The notes under the pieces: generated by a model | Seen by the model: only the letters and a program-made list of their open reading frames with translations | Databases searched by the model: none | Told to the model about the DNA's origin: nothing | IMG/VR virus record: IMGVR_UViG_3300030329_002231 | Span: 1-30,384 of that record | Origin: a virus | Length of the DNA: 30,384 nucleotides | Reading direction: 5' to 3' (one strand) | Translations under genes and position numbers: made by a program | In this document: one piece after another, positions 1 through 7,963 of the stretch | Numbering within the stretch: position 1 is the stretch's first letter | Layout of the letters: every line of letters starts with the position of its first letter

Positions 1-117
1 CACCCGGAGTCGGACCACCCGGAGTCGGACCACCCGGAGTCGGGCCACCGGGAGTCGGTCCACCGGGGGTGGGGCCACCGGGGGTGGGGCCACCGGGGGT
101 GGGGCCACCGGGACTAC
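1..117. repeat. 15-bp tandem repeat coding GGPTP pentapeptides
   Basis: A 15-bp unit (for example cacccggagtcggac) is repeated about 7.5 times and continues past the left edge. On the minus strand it encodes (PTPGG)n within the giant structural protein. The units differ slightly (gtcgg against gtggg), so the array has two sub-types in blocks. The period is five residues, so this part is not a collagen triplet. Confidence 0.9.
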
Positions 118-3100
118 CTGGAGTCGGGGGCACGGTTCCACCACCGGAAGGTCCAGGCATACCTGGGCTACCCGGAGATCCCGGAACACCGAGGCCCCCT
201 GAACCGCCAGCGCCACCAGTACCACCAGTAGCAGTAGCAGTAGCAGTGGCACTACCACCAGCACCGCCAGCACCTCCGGAGATGTTAAATACAGGATTAA
301 ACGTAGGGCCAGGAGTACCGGAAGGACCGGGGGTTCCGGAAGGACCGGTGCCCCCACTGACTCCACCGGCACCTTGAAGGAGGCCAGCAAGACCTGAGAA
401 ATCGATACTTGGGTTAAAGGTGTTGGTTATATCACCCTGTTGCTGCTGGAATTCCTGCTCCCATTCCTGAGGAGTAGGAGCACTCTCAGGCATCGCGTTT
501 GGATTGATATACGAACCCGGATTATTTGGATCTTCTATCCACCACTCATCATTTGGACCCTGGACAGGCTTACCGGGCTCGTCAGCAGGGGGTTGAGCGG
601 GAGGTTGAGCGGGTGGCTGCTGCTGTGGTGGTCCACCCCCGCCTCCGAGCCCCGGAAATCCACCACCCATCATCATCGGGATCACCATCGGGCCAGCACC
701 GCCAGCGCCAGCACCAGCAATTCCACCCAAACGAGAAGCCCAGTCCAACAGCATGTTCGGGTCCATACCCGTGAGCATCTTGTTCTGATGGAGATTGCTG
801 ATAGCACGACCGATGTCTCCACGAGCTGAGGTATCGAATTGGTATCCTCGCTCTTGTGCTCCAATACCGGCACGTCCGAGATCGGACAGCGATCTCGCTT
901 GGTCCCCGAGATTCTGTGCCCGAAGGCCCTGAAGTTGCCTACCAAAATCAGCCTCAGTTTGACCCTGCTGGAACAGATTGCGTCCGCCTTGTGTCAAGCC
1001 AGCGCCACGGAAGGAGGCCTCGCCAGAGATGCCCTGTCCCTCCAACTGACCCGCTTGACTTAGCTGTAGTCGATTTAAGGCGTTCTGTAGATCCGCACCC
1101 TTCAGTCCGGATTGAAGCAGATTCTGAACAGCCTGACGCCCGAATGAGCCAATTTCTCCCATGCCTCGGCCAGCAAGCGTAGCACCAAGACTCGCACCCT
1201 GACCACCAAGCTGACTCAGGGAACTTATCCCTTGCCCGGAAAGACTTGCCTGAGCCCCCAAATCCTGACCACGAAAAGCACGCTCACCAGCAAGACCCGC
1301 ACCAGCCAACTGCGACTCAGCACCAACACCTTGACCACCTAACTGGGCAGCCGCACTGAGTCCCTGGCCGCCAAGCTGGCCAGCTAGGCCTGCTTGGCGA
1401 GCACCGATCTGAGAGAGCGCACCAATATTCTGACCCGCTAACTGGGCACCGATGCCCATCTGCTGACCTTCTATACCACGCTGCCCTTCAGCAGCCTGTC
1501 GTCCGAGAGCCTGCTCACCAGACAACCCTTGGCCGAGAGCCCCGATCAGACCTGCCTGTTCCCTTCCAGCAAAACCAGCTTGGAGAGCATTCGCAGCACG
1601 GGCACCAGCGGCTTCTGACGCAAGCCCTGACAATCCGATCTGACGGGCAGCACTCTGTGCAGCCGCATTCTGACGTTCGAGAGCACTTTCCCCACGAGTA
1701 CGTCCAGCCGTTTCCTGGGCTAGTTGCTCACCACTAAGCGACGAGAAGGTCGAAAGACGCTTCTGAGTCATCCAGTCAGCCAGTTGATTCATTGCACTGG
1801 CCTTACCTTTTGCCATCTGGTCCTTCACACCCTGGACCATGTTGAGACCAACTGTAGTGTTGCCTAGACCACGAGCAGCAAGATTCTGCTGCATTCGAGC
1901 AACAGCCTTCTTTTCTCGATCCGCAAAATCCTTCTCGATCTCTATCTTGCGAGCCTCACCCAGCTCCTTGGCATACTCCATCCCCTTGTCGAACCGAGCT
2001 TTATAGTCACCGCTCAGAGCTGTCTGATTGGAGGCTAACTGATCCATCAAGGATTTCTTTGAAGCCTCCAGCGCCGTTGCTTGAGCCGTCCCAAGATCAC
2101 CGTAACCTTTCGTTAATTCGCCTTCTCTTGTCCTCGCCGCATCAGCGATCCCCTCGCCCTTCGCCCCGGCTTTGCGAATTCCAGACAGGGTATCCGTAAG
2201 AGCTGTTTCCTGACCAGTTCTCGCTGCATCAATGTTTGCCTTGTAGTTGGTGATCGCGTCAACTTTGCGTTGAGCCGCCGCCGTCTGCGCAGCCGTAGTG
2301 GCAGTAGACAACTCTTTACGGGCAGTAGCTAAGGCACCGGAAACATCGCCCTTGGCAGCAGCCAAGGCGTCACTCACATCGCCTTTAGCCGTTCCAAGAG
2401 CATCTCCAACCTTAGTACGAGCAGTACCAACACTCGCCTGAAAAGCAGTCACAGCATTCTTAGCGGCGGTGCCTGACTTTCCCTGTGCTGACTTTACAGC
2501 AGACTGCACATTATCAATCGCAGTTTTGACATCACTCGCGGCATTCGTCTGTGCCTTAGTAAGCATGTCAGTCAGCGTCTTCTTTTCGCTTGTTGAGGAA
2601 GCAGCAACATCCCCGGCGAGACCAGAGATCTCCGTTGCAGCAGCATCTCGAACAGTTTTGTTTGAACTCTTCAGGCGGCTTATAGCAGACGACACGCTAT
2701 CCTTTAGACCAGTTGCCGCAGAGTCTACGCGAGTATCGATCTTGTCGAGATTCCCCTCGAAGATATCCTTCGCCTTGGTAGCAGCGTCATCCGAACCTGT
2801 TTTGATCGCCGTAAGATTAGACTCAAGTTTCGCCTTAACATCGCCTGTCAGCTTCGTAAAGGATTCGGCGAGTGCTTTTAGTTGCAGAGGGCCAGCACTT
2901 TCAATGTAAGTCTTGAACTCATTCAGAGGCAGCAGTGCCAACCGCTCCTGCTCTTTAGCGGCAGCCTCACGCTTTGCCTCTGCTTCTTGGGCCATTTTCA
3001 TGATTTCGTCGAACATCGCCTTATTATCCTGACCAGTATTGATCTGGATAAACGGAGCATCCCCCCCAGTCCTTATGGGAGAGCCACTAGACGGATGAAC

Positions 3101-3193
3101 TCCAATCGGATCGGGTTGTCCTGGAGTTATCGGATCATGATCAGGAAAAGGTTTGATTCCCGGAGGCACGTAAGGATATTTTGGAGTGGCCAT
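1..3193 (-). CDS. Giant helical / Gly-Pro-rich virion protein, partial (C-terminus off window)
   Basis: The frame is open from ATG at 3193 to the left edge, 1064 codons without a stop, so the 3' end lies outside. Residues 1-60 are Pro-rich. About 60-450 are Ala/Lys/Asp-rich and look like long helix or coiled coil. About 550-745 hold Gly/Gln-rich imperfect repeats of the type QLGGQG / QLAGQG. About 840-905 are Pro/Gln-rich. From about 940 the chain is Gly/Pro-rich, with short collagen-like GXY runs (GSPGSPGMPG) and then a tandem GGPTP pentapeptide. A weak AAGGTG ribosome site precedes the ATG. It is the last visible late gene, after the nozzle. Long Ala/Gln-rich proteins in this position in podoviruses are often internal ejection proteins or tail fibres; the collagen-like end favours a fibre, but this is inference. 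Identity unproven. Confidence 0.85.
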   Translation of the reverse strand, partial: MATPKYPYVPPGIKPFPDHDPITPGQPDPIGVHPSSGSPIRTGGDAPFIQINTGQDNKAMFDEIMKMAQEAEAKREAAAKEQERLALLPLNEFKTYIESAGPLQLKALAESFTKLTGDVKAKLESNLTAIKTGSDDAATKAKDIFEGNLDKIDTRVDSAATGLKDSVSSAISRLKSSNKTVRDAAATEISGLAGDVAASSTSEKKTLTDMLTKAQTNAASDVKTAIDNVQSAVKSAQGKSGTAAKNAVTAFQASVGTARTKVGDALGTAKGDVSDALAAAKGDVSGALATARKELSTATTAAQTAAAQRKVDAITNYKANIDAARTGQETALTDTLSGIRKAGAKGEGIADAARTREGELTKGYGDLGTAQATALEASKKSLMDQLASNQTALSGDYKARFDKGMEYAKELGEARKIEIEKDFADREKKAVARMQQNLAARGLGNTTVGLNMVQGVKDQMAKGKASAMNQLADWMTQKRLSTFSSLSGEQLAQETAGRTRGESALERQNAAAQSAARQIGLSGLASEAAGARAANALQAGFAGREQAGLIGALGQGLSGEQALGRQAAEGQRGIEGQQMGIGAQLAGQNIGALSQIGARQAGLAGQLGGQGLSAAAQLGGQGVGAESQLAGAGLAGERAFRGQDLGAQASLSGQGISSLSQLGGQGASLGATLAGRGMGEIGSFGRQAVQNLLQSGLKGADLQNALNRLQLSQAGQLEGQGISGEASFRGAGLTQGGRNLFQQGQTEADFGRQLQGLRAQNLGDQARSLSDLGRAGIGAQERGYQFDTSARGDIGRAISNLHQNKMLTGMDPNMLLDWASRLGGIAGAGAGGAGPMVIPMMMGGGFPGLGGGGGPPQQQPPAQPPAQPPADEPGKPVQGPNDEWWIEDPNNPGSYINPNAMPESAPTPQEWEQEFQQQQGDITNTFNPSIDFSGLAGLLQGAGGVSGGTGPSGTPGPSGTPGPTFNPVFNISGGAGGAGGSATATATATGGTGGAGGSGGLGVPGSPGSPGMPGPSGGGTVPPTPGSPGGPTPGGPTPGGPTPGGPTPGGPTPGGPTPGGPTPG

Positions 3194-3207
3194 ATCGGCA
3201 CCTTATG

Positions 3208-3627
3208 CTAGAAGTTTTCGCCCGCCAATGCGTTGTTTGCAGTCTGCCTTAGATTCGTAGGATATCCCATTGGCGGCGTAGGCATGGGCACGCTAGGACC
3301 GCCTGGAGGACCAATAGGGCCACCGAGAGAGGGCAGTGGCGGCGTAGGCATGGGCGGCATGGGAGGACCGCCTCCGGGAGAGGGCATCGGCATGGGCGGC
3401 GTGGGCATGCTAGGACCGCCTATAGGGCCAATAGGGCCAGGAACCCCACCGGGTCCTGGGTCAGGAGTTCCGTAACCGGGTGGATAATTATCTGGTGAAG
3501 GTGGTTGCGGCCCTCTGAACTCCCGATTCGTGGGCAAGGGTTGTCCCAAGGAGCGCTCACGAAGCACTCGAAGCGGACCGGGATTTCCCGGAAAATTCAT
3601 CCTATAGGGCATACTTGGATCAGGCAT
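3208..3627 (-). CDS. Pro/Gly-rich small structural protein
   Basis: 139 aa. The ATG at 3627 has AAGGAG seven bases upstream and overlaps the stop of the preceding gene by eight bases. Residues 1-45 are mixed and basic. Residues 45-120 are almost wholly Pro, Gly and Met with repeated GGPSMPTPPMPMP-like motifs, encoded by a repeated GC-rich word (ggcgtaggcatgggc on the plus strand). The C-terminus is ordinary sequence. Composition suggests an extended, disordered or fibrous protein. It lies between the Met-rich protein and the giant fibre-like protein, so a virion role is likely. No family recognised. Confidence 0.7.
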   Translation of the reverse strand: MPDPSMPYRMNFPGNPGPLRVLRERSLGQPLPTNREFRGPQPPSPDNYPPGYGTPDPGPGGVPGPIGPIGGPSMPTPPMPMPSPGGGPPMPPMPTPPLPSLGGPIGPPGGPSVPMPTPPMGYPTNLRQTANNALAGENF

Positions 3628-4081
3628 TGTAAACTCCTTGAGCCCCTCTCTGGAGGCCTCTAAGACTTGGGTAGGTATTTCTCACAACATTGCCCGGAGG
3701 CTGTGTCAGCCCAGAAGGCTCAGTAGTCGGACGCATAATGCCACCATGACGACCCCTGATACCCAACATATTTGGGTCGTCAGGCTTCTGGGAAAGATCC
3801 CTGTCCGGGGCAATTTGGTAATTACCGGGCATCGCAAAGCGAGATAGAGATTTTGCCCCACCCGCCTTGCCTGTCTTTTGCTTAAGCAACTGCAAGGGAG
3901 AAAGAGTACGCATGCTCCCATCCATGCCAGATACCCCCGGCATGCCCGACATACCCATGCCAGGATCTCCACCGTACATCCCCTCCATCATCCCCATTTC
4001 GTCCGCTGACATATTTTCAAAGGGACTGGGCATTTCGTTTGGATCGATACCCTCATCCGTCAACCATTCTGACCACGTCAT
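3620..4081 (-). CDS. Met/Gly-rich small structural protein
   Basis: 153 aa from ATG 4081. This start is chosen over an upstream in-frame start at 4159 because TAGGAGAG lies just before it and because it puts the gene directly after the stop of its neighbour (4092). The N-terminus MTWSEWLTDEGID is acidic and amphipathic. Residues about 20-60 are a Met/Gly-rich tract (EMGMMEGMYGGDPGMGMSGM). The rest is basic and Pro/Arg-rich. Overlaps the next gene by eight bases. Probably a minor virion or chaperone-like protein of the tail module; no family recognised. Confidence 0.7.
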   Translation of the reverse strand: MTWSEWLTDEGIDPNEMPSPFENMSADEMGMMEGMYGGDPGMGMSGMPGVSGMDGSMRTLSPLQLLKQKTGKAGGAKSLSRFAMPGNYQIAPDRDLSQKPDDPNMLGIRGRHGGIMRPTTEPSGLTQPPGNVVRNTYPSLRGLQRGAQGVYNA

Positions 4082-4091
4082 CGCATCTCTC

Positions 4092-4310
4092 CTACAAACT
4101 AGCCCAATCTTCGCCGTCAAACACCTGCATCTTCTTTGTGTCGGTCGTGAAAATAACACGACCGACAGCAGGATTCTCGGGCCTAGTGTCTGGTTCTTCG
4201 GTGCAGTTAGGAAGAACTAACTCAATGGCCCCGCTTGCCAAACTCGCCATAAACTGGGCCAGTCGACGCTCTCTCACATTTCCACGGGGGATTCTGGGTG
4301 GGTTTACCAT
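4092..4310 (-). CDS. Small tail-fibre-like protein
   Basis: 72 aa. The ATG at 4310 overlaps the 3' end of the nozzle gene by seven bases, implying translational coupling. The C-terminal half (VGRVIFTTDTKKMQVFDGEDW) resembles the short beta motif seen in many phage tail-fibre proteins, where a GxxxYDTDT-type strand is followed by an aromatic-rich ending (W). A role as a small tail accessory protein is inferred from this motif and position. The gene carries a perfect 11-bp inverted repeat at 4139-4167. Confidence 0.65.
   Translation of the reverse strand: MVNPPRIPRGNVRERRLAQFMASLASGAIELVLPNCTEEPDTRPENPAVGRVIFTTDTKKMQVFDGEDWASL
4139..4167. repeat. Intragenic inverted repeat, 11-bp stem
   Basis: Arms tgtcggtcgtg and cacgaccgaca are perfect, with loop aaaataa. 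It lies inside the small tail gene and codes GRVIFTTD. Confidence 0.9.
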
Positions 4311-5872
4311 TGGCGGGCCCTCGGACCATCGAAACTATCTAACTCAATACCCAAGAACTCCATCACTAGATTTTGTCCGGAGCTGTTATTACGCAGCCTG
4401 ACAAATATATCATGACCTATTACACGAGCACGATCGCTACGATTCCTGCCCGCAACAAACGTACCACTCGCTTTGCTGGAACCTGACTTGGCCGCCTCTG
4501 CTGTTTCTGCTGCGTAGAGATCCCAAGACACGGTGCCACTTCCCGCAGAAGGAGTCCCCTTCATCTCGGTCAACATTATCTTGGGCCGATTCTGCAACTG
4601 AATCGGCCCAAGATAGGCGTAAGCATCAATGGCTGTTGAATCGTCGTTCTTGCCGGGGGTATCGTAATCAAACTTGCGGACGTAGCCATCGTGCCCACCT
4701 AACCACAAGACACGATCGCCCACAGCATCTCCGTCAAACACATGCACACAGGTTGGGTTATGGTCGTTCGTAGCGAACTTATCAAGCCACCAACTGTTGT
4801 TTCTCGTGTCATAGAAATAATGGGTGCTGGATCCACCGCCAAGGTCCGTGACAAACACATTGACGCCCTTTTCGCGGTCATTCCAAGCCATCCGCACCAA
4901 GCTCGTGTTGAGATTTACCCCCGCTAACCGCTCTTCGATTGAACCCTGGGTAATATTCTGAGGCTTACTACCAGGAACCAGCCGAAAAACACCTCCACGA
5001 GATCCAAAAAAGTAGGCGCTGCCATCAGGAGCAAGGCACCAAGCCCGACCCCAAGCACCCCCGACAGAAGTGCTCAAGGCATCAATTCGACCACTTTCCG
5101 CCGGATCGCCTGTCATCTGGTAAACACTGTGATCACCAAGAAAGACAAGAACATCATCGGAGAACGGTATCATCCCATTAATGATATCAGGGCTTTTGCC
5201 AGCATCCTGTTGGTTGCCAGCAACCGCCTGCACAGCCGTGGCTGTACTGGGGGAGTAGTCCCAGTTACCCGCATCCCGCATCTTTGACATAAACCAGTTG
5301 TGCTCATCGCCTTTCAGGCCGCTCTGAACGATCCGCCCTCTCCAAGTCTCGATCAAACGAGGCTTATCGCTTCCACTTGCTGGCAGAGAACCGGCAGTGG
5401 CCGACCACGTCGCCACTGTATTTGTAGAAGCAGTCCACTTCTTAGTGTTGGCCCCGTCTGCAAAGTAAACAACGCCGTCTAACTGCGCGCTGAATATTAC
5501 TGGGGCAGTAGTGCTCAGGGCACTACTGCCGCTGGTGGCCGTAGTAGCTGCACTAGTCGTAAGCTGGGCGACCGTACCATTGGTGACGACATAAGACACA
5601 ATAGTCCGATGACTAAGCGAACTCTGCCCCGTAGGCACAGCTCGCGCAACGACATGACCCAACTCCTGAACCTGACCGTCTGCGATCCTGGCACTGGAAT
5701 ACTTAGCCAGACCAGCACGTTGCGCACCCCGAGCACGTCCTGTAGCAGGCTCAAAGGCCCGTACATTCTGCAAGTCCACACTCGACCCGCGAGGTTGGTT
5801 CTCGTAAGCGACAACATCCACCAAACCATTGACGGGCCAAGGCATATCAAACCTTGTCTTCCGTCGAGGCAT
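4304..5872 (-). CDS. Probable tail nozzle / stabilisation protein (P22 gp10- or T7 gp12-like)
   Basis: 522 aa. The start ATG at 5872 overlaps the upstream stop as TAATG, so it is probably translated by coupling; no strong ribosome site is seen. The sequence is beta-rich with short repeating modules such as WRGRIVQSG, DVLVFLGDHSVYQMTG, AYFFGSRGGVFRL and VLWLGGHDGYVRKFD. These look like beta-propeller blades, as found in the nozzle or closure proteins of short-tailed phages. The position after the adaptor gene fits. Assignment rests on motif style and context, not on a confirmed homologue. The gene contains two long inverted repeats (4577-4615, 5504-5530). Confidence 0.7.
   Translation of the reverse strand: MPRRKTRFDMPWPVNGLVDVVAYENQPRGSSVDLQNVRAFEPATGRARGAQRAGLAKYSSARIADGQVQELGHVVARAVPTGQSSLSHRTIVSYVVTNGTVAQLTTSAATTATSGSSALSTTAPVIFSAQLDGVVYFADGANTKKWTASTNTVATWSATAGSLPASGSDKPRLIETWRGRIVQSGLKGDEHNWFMSKMRDAGNWDYSPSTATAVQAVAGNQQDAGKSPDIINGMIPFSDDVLVFLGDHSVYQMTGDPAESGRIDALSTSVGGAWGRAWCLAPDGSAYFFGSRGGVFRLVPGSKPQNITQGSIEERLAGVNLNTSLVRMAWNDREKGVNVFVTDLGGGSSTHYFYDTRNNSWWLDKFATNDHNPTCVHVFDGDAVGDRVLWLGGHDGYVRKFDYDTPGKNDDSTAIDAYAYLGPIQLQNRPKIMLTEMKGTPSAGSGTVSWDLYAAETAEAAKSGSSKASGTFVAGRNRSDRARVIGHDIFVRLRNNSSGQNLVMEFLGIELDSFDGPRARQW
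4577..4615. repeat. Intragenic inverted repeat, 16-bp perfect stem
   Basis: Arms tatcttgggccgattc and gaatcggcccaagata, loop tgcaact. It is the longest unbroken stem seen in the window and lies inside the nozzle gene, coding YLGPIQLQNRPKIM. Confidence 0.95.
5504..5530. repeat. Intragenic inverted repeat, 11-bp stem
   Basis: Arms ggcagtagtgc and gcactactgcc, loop tcagg, perfect, inside the nozzle gene in a Ser/Thr-rich segment (GSSALSTTA). Confidence 0.9.
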
Positions 5873-6243
5873 TAGCTTAGAGTACCACCACTATTTGCTA
5901 GAACCGACCACTGGATATTGCTGCCATTGCGGATACTAATGAAAGTAACCGAATCACCAGCATCTGCCATGGTCATCGTAGTAGTCGAAGTGCCATCAAC
6001 AGACGACAGGTTTTCACCACCTGCACCCGTGATTGCCACCGACCCACCATCGGTCTTATGACACACTGTAACAATAATCCCCGGACGGGCAGGACTCGCC
6101 AGTTTGCGAGTGTCAGACCCAGTGGAAACCACCGAGCAGATACCCATAGAACGATCTATCGGAATAGTTCCCCCGTTACCGGGATCGACAATTTCCAGTT
6201 CCGTACTTTTGGCAAGATCTTGTAATACTCGATGCGCAGTCAT
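5872..6243 (-). CDS. Small beta-rich structural protein
   Basis: 123 aa. The ATG at 6243 is preceded by AAGGGAG at good spacing. The chain alternates short beta-like strands and turns (GIIVTVCHKTDGGSVAITG, TTTMTMADAGDSVTFISIRNG, IQWSVLANSGGTLS). This resembles the head-decoration or fibre domains common in environmental phages, where a final W-x-V-x-x-N-G-G motif closes a beta-sandwich. It sits between the adaptor and nozzle genes. Function inferred as a virion surface or tail protein; no named family. Confidence 0.7.
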   Translation of the reverse strand: MTAHRVLQDLAKSTELEIVDPGNGGTIPIDRSMGICSVVSTGSDTRKLASPARPGIIVTVCHKTDGGSVAITGAGGENLSSVDGTSTTTMTMADAGDSVTFISIRNGSNIQWSVLANSGGTLS

Positions 6244-6253
6244 TTTTGCTCCC

Positions 6254-6583
6254 TTAAGATTGGAGTGAAAGTTTACACGTACCAGCGGCGTCCCCGACTG
6301 CTTTCAGGAATCGCGCGCCGACAAGATTCGTAGGAATAGGCACCGACCGGCTGGCCGCTACCGTCGAGGTAATGTTTCCACTACCCGAATGACAGATATC
6401 GTAGGTCCCATCAAGATCCTCTGATGAGTACCAGGTAATCGTAGCGACACTGGTGCTACCTGGCATGTAGATGTACCCGTAGCGAAAACCACGGAAATCA
6501 ATTGCCGTAGCATCACCGATGTTACCAGAGCCGTTGCAAATCGTTACCGATTCAACGAGGTCGTTAGCAAAACTTGTGCTCAT
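6254..6583 (-). CDS. Small beta-rich structural protein
   Basis: 109 aa. The ATG at 6583 has AAGGTG upstream. The sequence has beta-type alternation (YGYIYMPGSTSVATITWYSS) followed by a Thr/Val-rich stretch and ends with VGARFLKAVGDAAGTCKLSLQS, a pattern seen in small phage virion proteins with a jelly-roll or Ig-like fold. It is cotranscribed with its neighbours: only 10 bases separate it from the next gene and eight from the adaptor gene. No family recognised with certainty. Confidence 0.65.
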   Translation of the reverse strand: MSTSFANDLVESVTICNGSGNIGDATAIDFRGFRYGYIYMPGSTSVATITWYSSEDLDGTYDICHSGSGNITSTVAASRSVPIPTNLVGARFLKAVGDAAGTCKLSLQS

Positions 6584-6591
6584 AATTCACC

Positions 6592-7695
6592 TTATGGATT
6601 CGTGTCATAAAAGATCGTACCGTCATAGTCTACGTCCGTCCCGAAGAACCGACGATACTCATTCTCTGCCGGAGCATGACCGTCCGACCTGTCTGAATTA
6701 TACCCCATCCGCTCCGGAGTAAACTGCTGCTTATCGTGCGACACAGACGCCGCCAACCGCTCGTGGAACTTCTGGCTATGCAACCCAGCCTTATCCTCCA
6801 TCCGCTGCTCTGCGATCGCCAAGCAACTTTCAAGGATAGTTTCGGCATGAACCTCACCACCCAAGGGGTAAGGATTAGATGAAGACAACTTGGACTGCAA
6901 TGCGTGGTAACGATACGACAAGGTGTAGGCCTTGTCGGGCGTCGGCCACAGAAGCAATTCAAATCGCTGACCATCGCTGCCATCACTTGCTCGGGCGCGT
7001 ATTGCGGCTGACAAGGGGAACGTATTCAACGTGTTGAAATCCCTCTGGCGAAGCATCCGTATGCGGTGCTCGCTCGTGATTTCGATCGGATACCAACGAT
7101 TATCCGCAGCAGCATACGTCAAGGGCCCTGTCATGCCGCCGAAGGCGGCAGGCAGGGTGTAATCTGACGTACCAGCGACCGTAGTTAACGTCGTCGTTGG
7201 CTCCAAGAAAGACCACTTGTGAGCCAGCTTACCACCACCGATTGGTGGCGGATGGTAAAACTGGCGCAACCCTGCCCAGACGATTTCGTTAATCTGATCA
7301 GTCTCGGAAGACGACCAGTTGCTGGAGGTACGCTCCCCCAGCCAGTACCAGCCCACCTCCTTCCTGAGAGTAGTAAGCGTCATGGACAACGACGACTCAC
7401 TACTGCTGGTAGTCGAGCCGCCTGTTGTTTTTATCGTGAACTGGACCGGGATTGCACTAGAGTGCGTAAAGAGCAAGCCAATAACCGAACCATTCATCTC
7501 GGCAGCAGTCAGGTTGATTGAATACTGACCATTGCCCTCCTCGGCAATGGACCCAGTAAGCGCAGCCTGAGAACCACCATCAATGGTCCGATACTTTCCG
7601 ATACCAGCAGCGGCACCAGTTAAAGCGGCACCCGTATCCTTATTCACCATGGCGAACGTGAAGCCGGTTACCGCTTGGTTTTGGACAAAGCTCAT
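6592..7695 (-). CDS. Tail adaptor protein (SU10-adaptor-like) with N-terminal beta domain
   Basis: 367 aa. ATG at 7695 overlaps the upstream stop as ATGA. Residues 1-95 form a beta-domain (GNGQYSINLTAAEMNG, then FTHSSAIPVQFTIKT) that recurs in two genes near 15.4-16.8 kb. From about residue 105 the chain becomes helical (LTTLRKEVGWYWLGER) followed by a beta region with YTLPAAFGG, IRMLRQRDF and FELLLWPTPDKAYTLSYRYHAL, then helices (HAETILESCLAIAEQRMEDKAG). This matches the layout of podovirus adaptor/head-completion proteins that join portal to nozzle. Such a protein would bind under the portal after packaging. The beta-domain fusion is unusual for an adaptor. Confidence 0.7.
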   Translation of the reverse strand: MSFVQNQAVTGFTFAMVNKDTGAALTGAAAGIGKYRTIDGGSQAALTGSIAEEGNGQYSINLTAAEMNGSVIGLLFTHSSAIPVQFTIKTTGGSTTSSSESSLSMTLTTLRKEVGWYWLGERTSSNWSSSETDQINEIVWAGLRQFYHPPPIGGGKLAHKWSFLEPTTTLTTVAGTSDYTLPAAFGGMTGPLTYAAADNRWYPIEITSEHRIRMLRQRDFNTLNTFPLSAAIRARASDGSDGQRFELLLWPTPDKAYTLSYRYHALQSKLSSSNPYPLGGEVHAETILESCLAIAEQRMEDKAGLHSQKFHERLAASVSHDKQQFTPERMGYNSDRSDGHAPAENEYRRFFGTDVDYDGTIFYDTNP

Positions 7696-7892
7696 GCAGT
7701 TGCCTTTTCAGTTTTCTTGGTTGGCTTGGCGGGAGGCGGCAATAGCTTTTCCGCAAGCACAGCCACAAGGCAACTGACCTGAAGGTCCAGTGGCCCGTTA
7801 GCCTTCTTGTGATAAAGCTGCGTCACTTCACCATGAAGATCCGCAACATCCTCTGGCACCTCTCCACCGTAAATTTCGAGTAAGTCGTCCAT
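7692..7892 (-). CDS. Small acidic-to-basic unknown protein
   Basis: 66 aa. The ATG at 7892 is preceded by AAGGAGGGGG, one of the strongest ribosome sites in the window. The stop overlaps the adaptor start as ATGA. The N-terminal 25 residues are acidic and helical (MDDLLEIYGGEVPEDVADLHGE region); the C-terminus is Lys/Pro-rich (LPPPAKPTKKTEKATA). It is the first gene after the hairpin at 7915-7952, so it may open a separate translational or transcriptional unit for the tail genes. No function recognised. Confidence 0.75.
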   Translation of the reverse strand: MDDLLEIYGGEVPEDVADLHGEVTQLYHKKANGPLDLQVSCLVAVLAEKLLPPPAKPTKKTEKATA

Positions 7893-7914
7893 TTAATCCC
7901 CCTCCTTAAAAGGA

Positions 7915-7952
7915 GATCATGGTGCCGGGAAAGGAGACCCGGCACCATGATC
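7915..7952 (-). terminator. 15-bp perfect hairpin downstream of the decoration gene
   Basis: Arms gatcatggtgccggg and cccggcaccatgatc are perfectly complementary with loop aaaggaga. It lies between the decoration-like gene and the 66-aa gene. On the minus strand it is followed by TCCTTTT, a short U-tract, so partial termination is plausible. It could instead be an RNA-processing or 3'-stabilising element that keeps capsid and decoration mRNA abundant relative to tail mRNA. Confidence 0.65.
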
Positions 7953-7963
7953 CGCGACACAGG

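Noticed and set aside
1-117. Collagen triplet domain at the left edge
   Set aside because: The array has a five-residue period (GGPTP), so Gly is not at every third position; only short GXY runs upstream of it are collagen-like.
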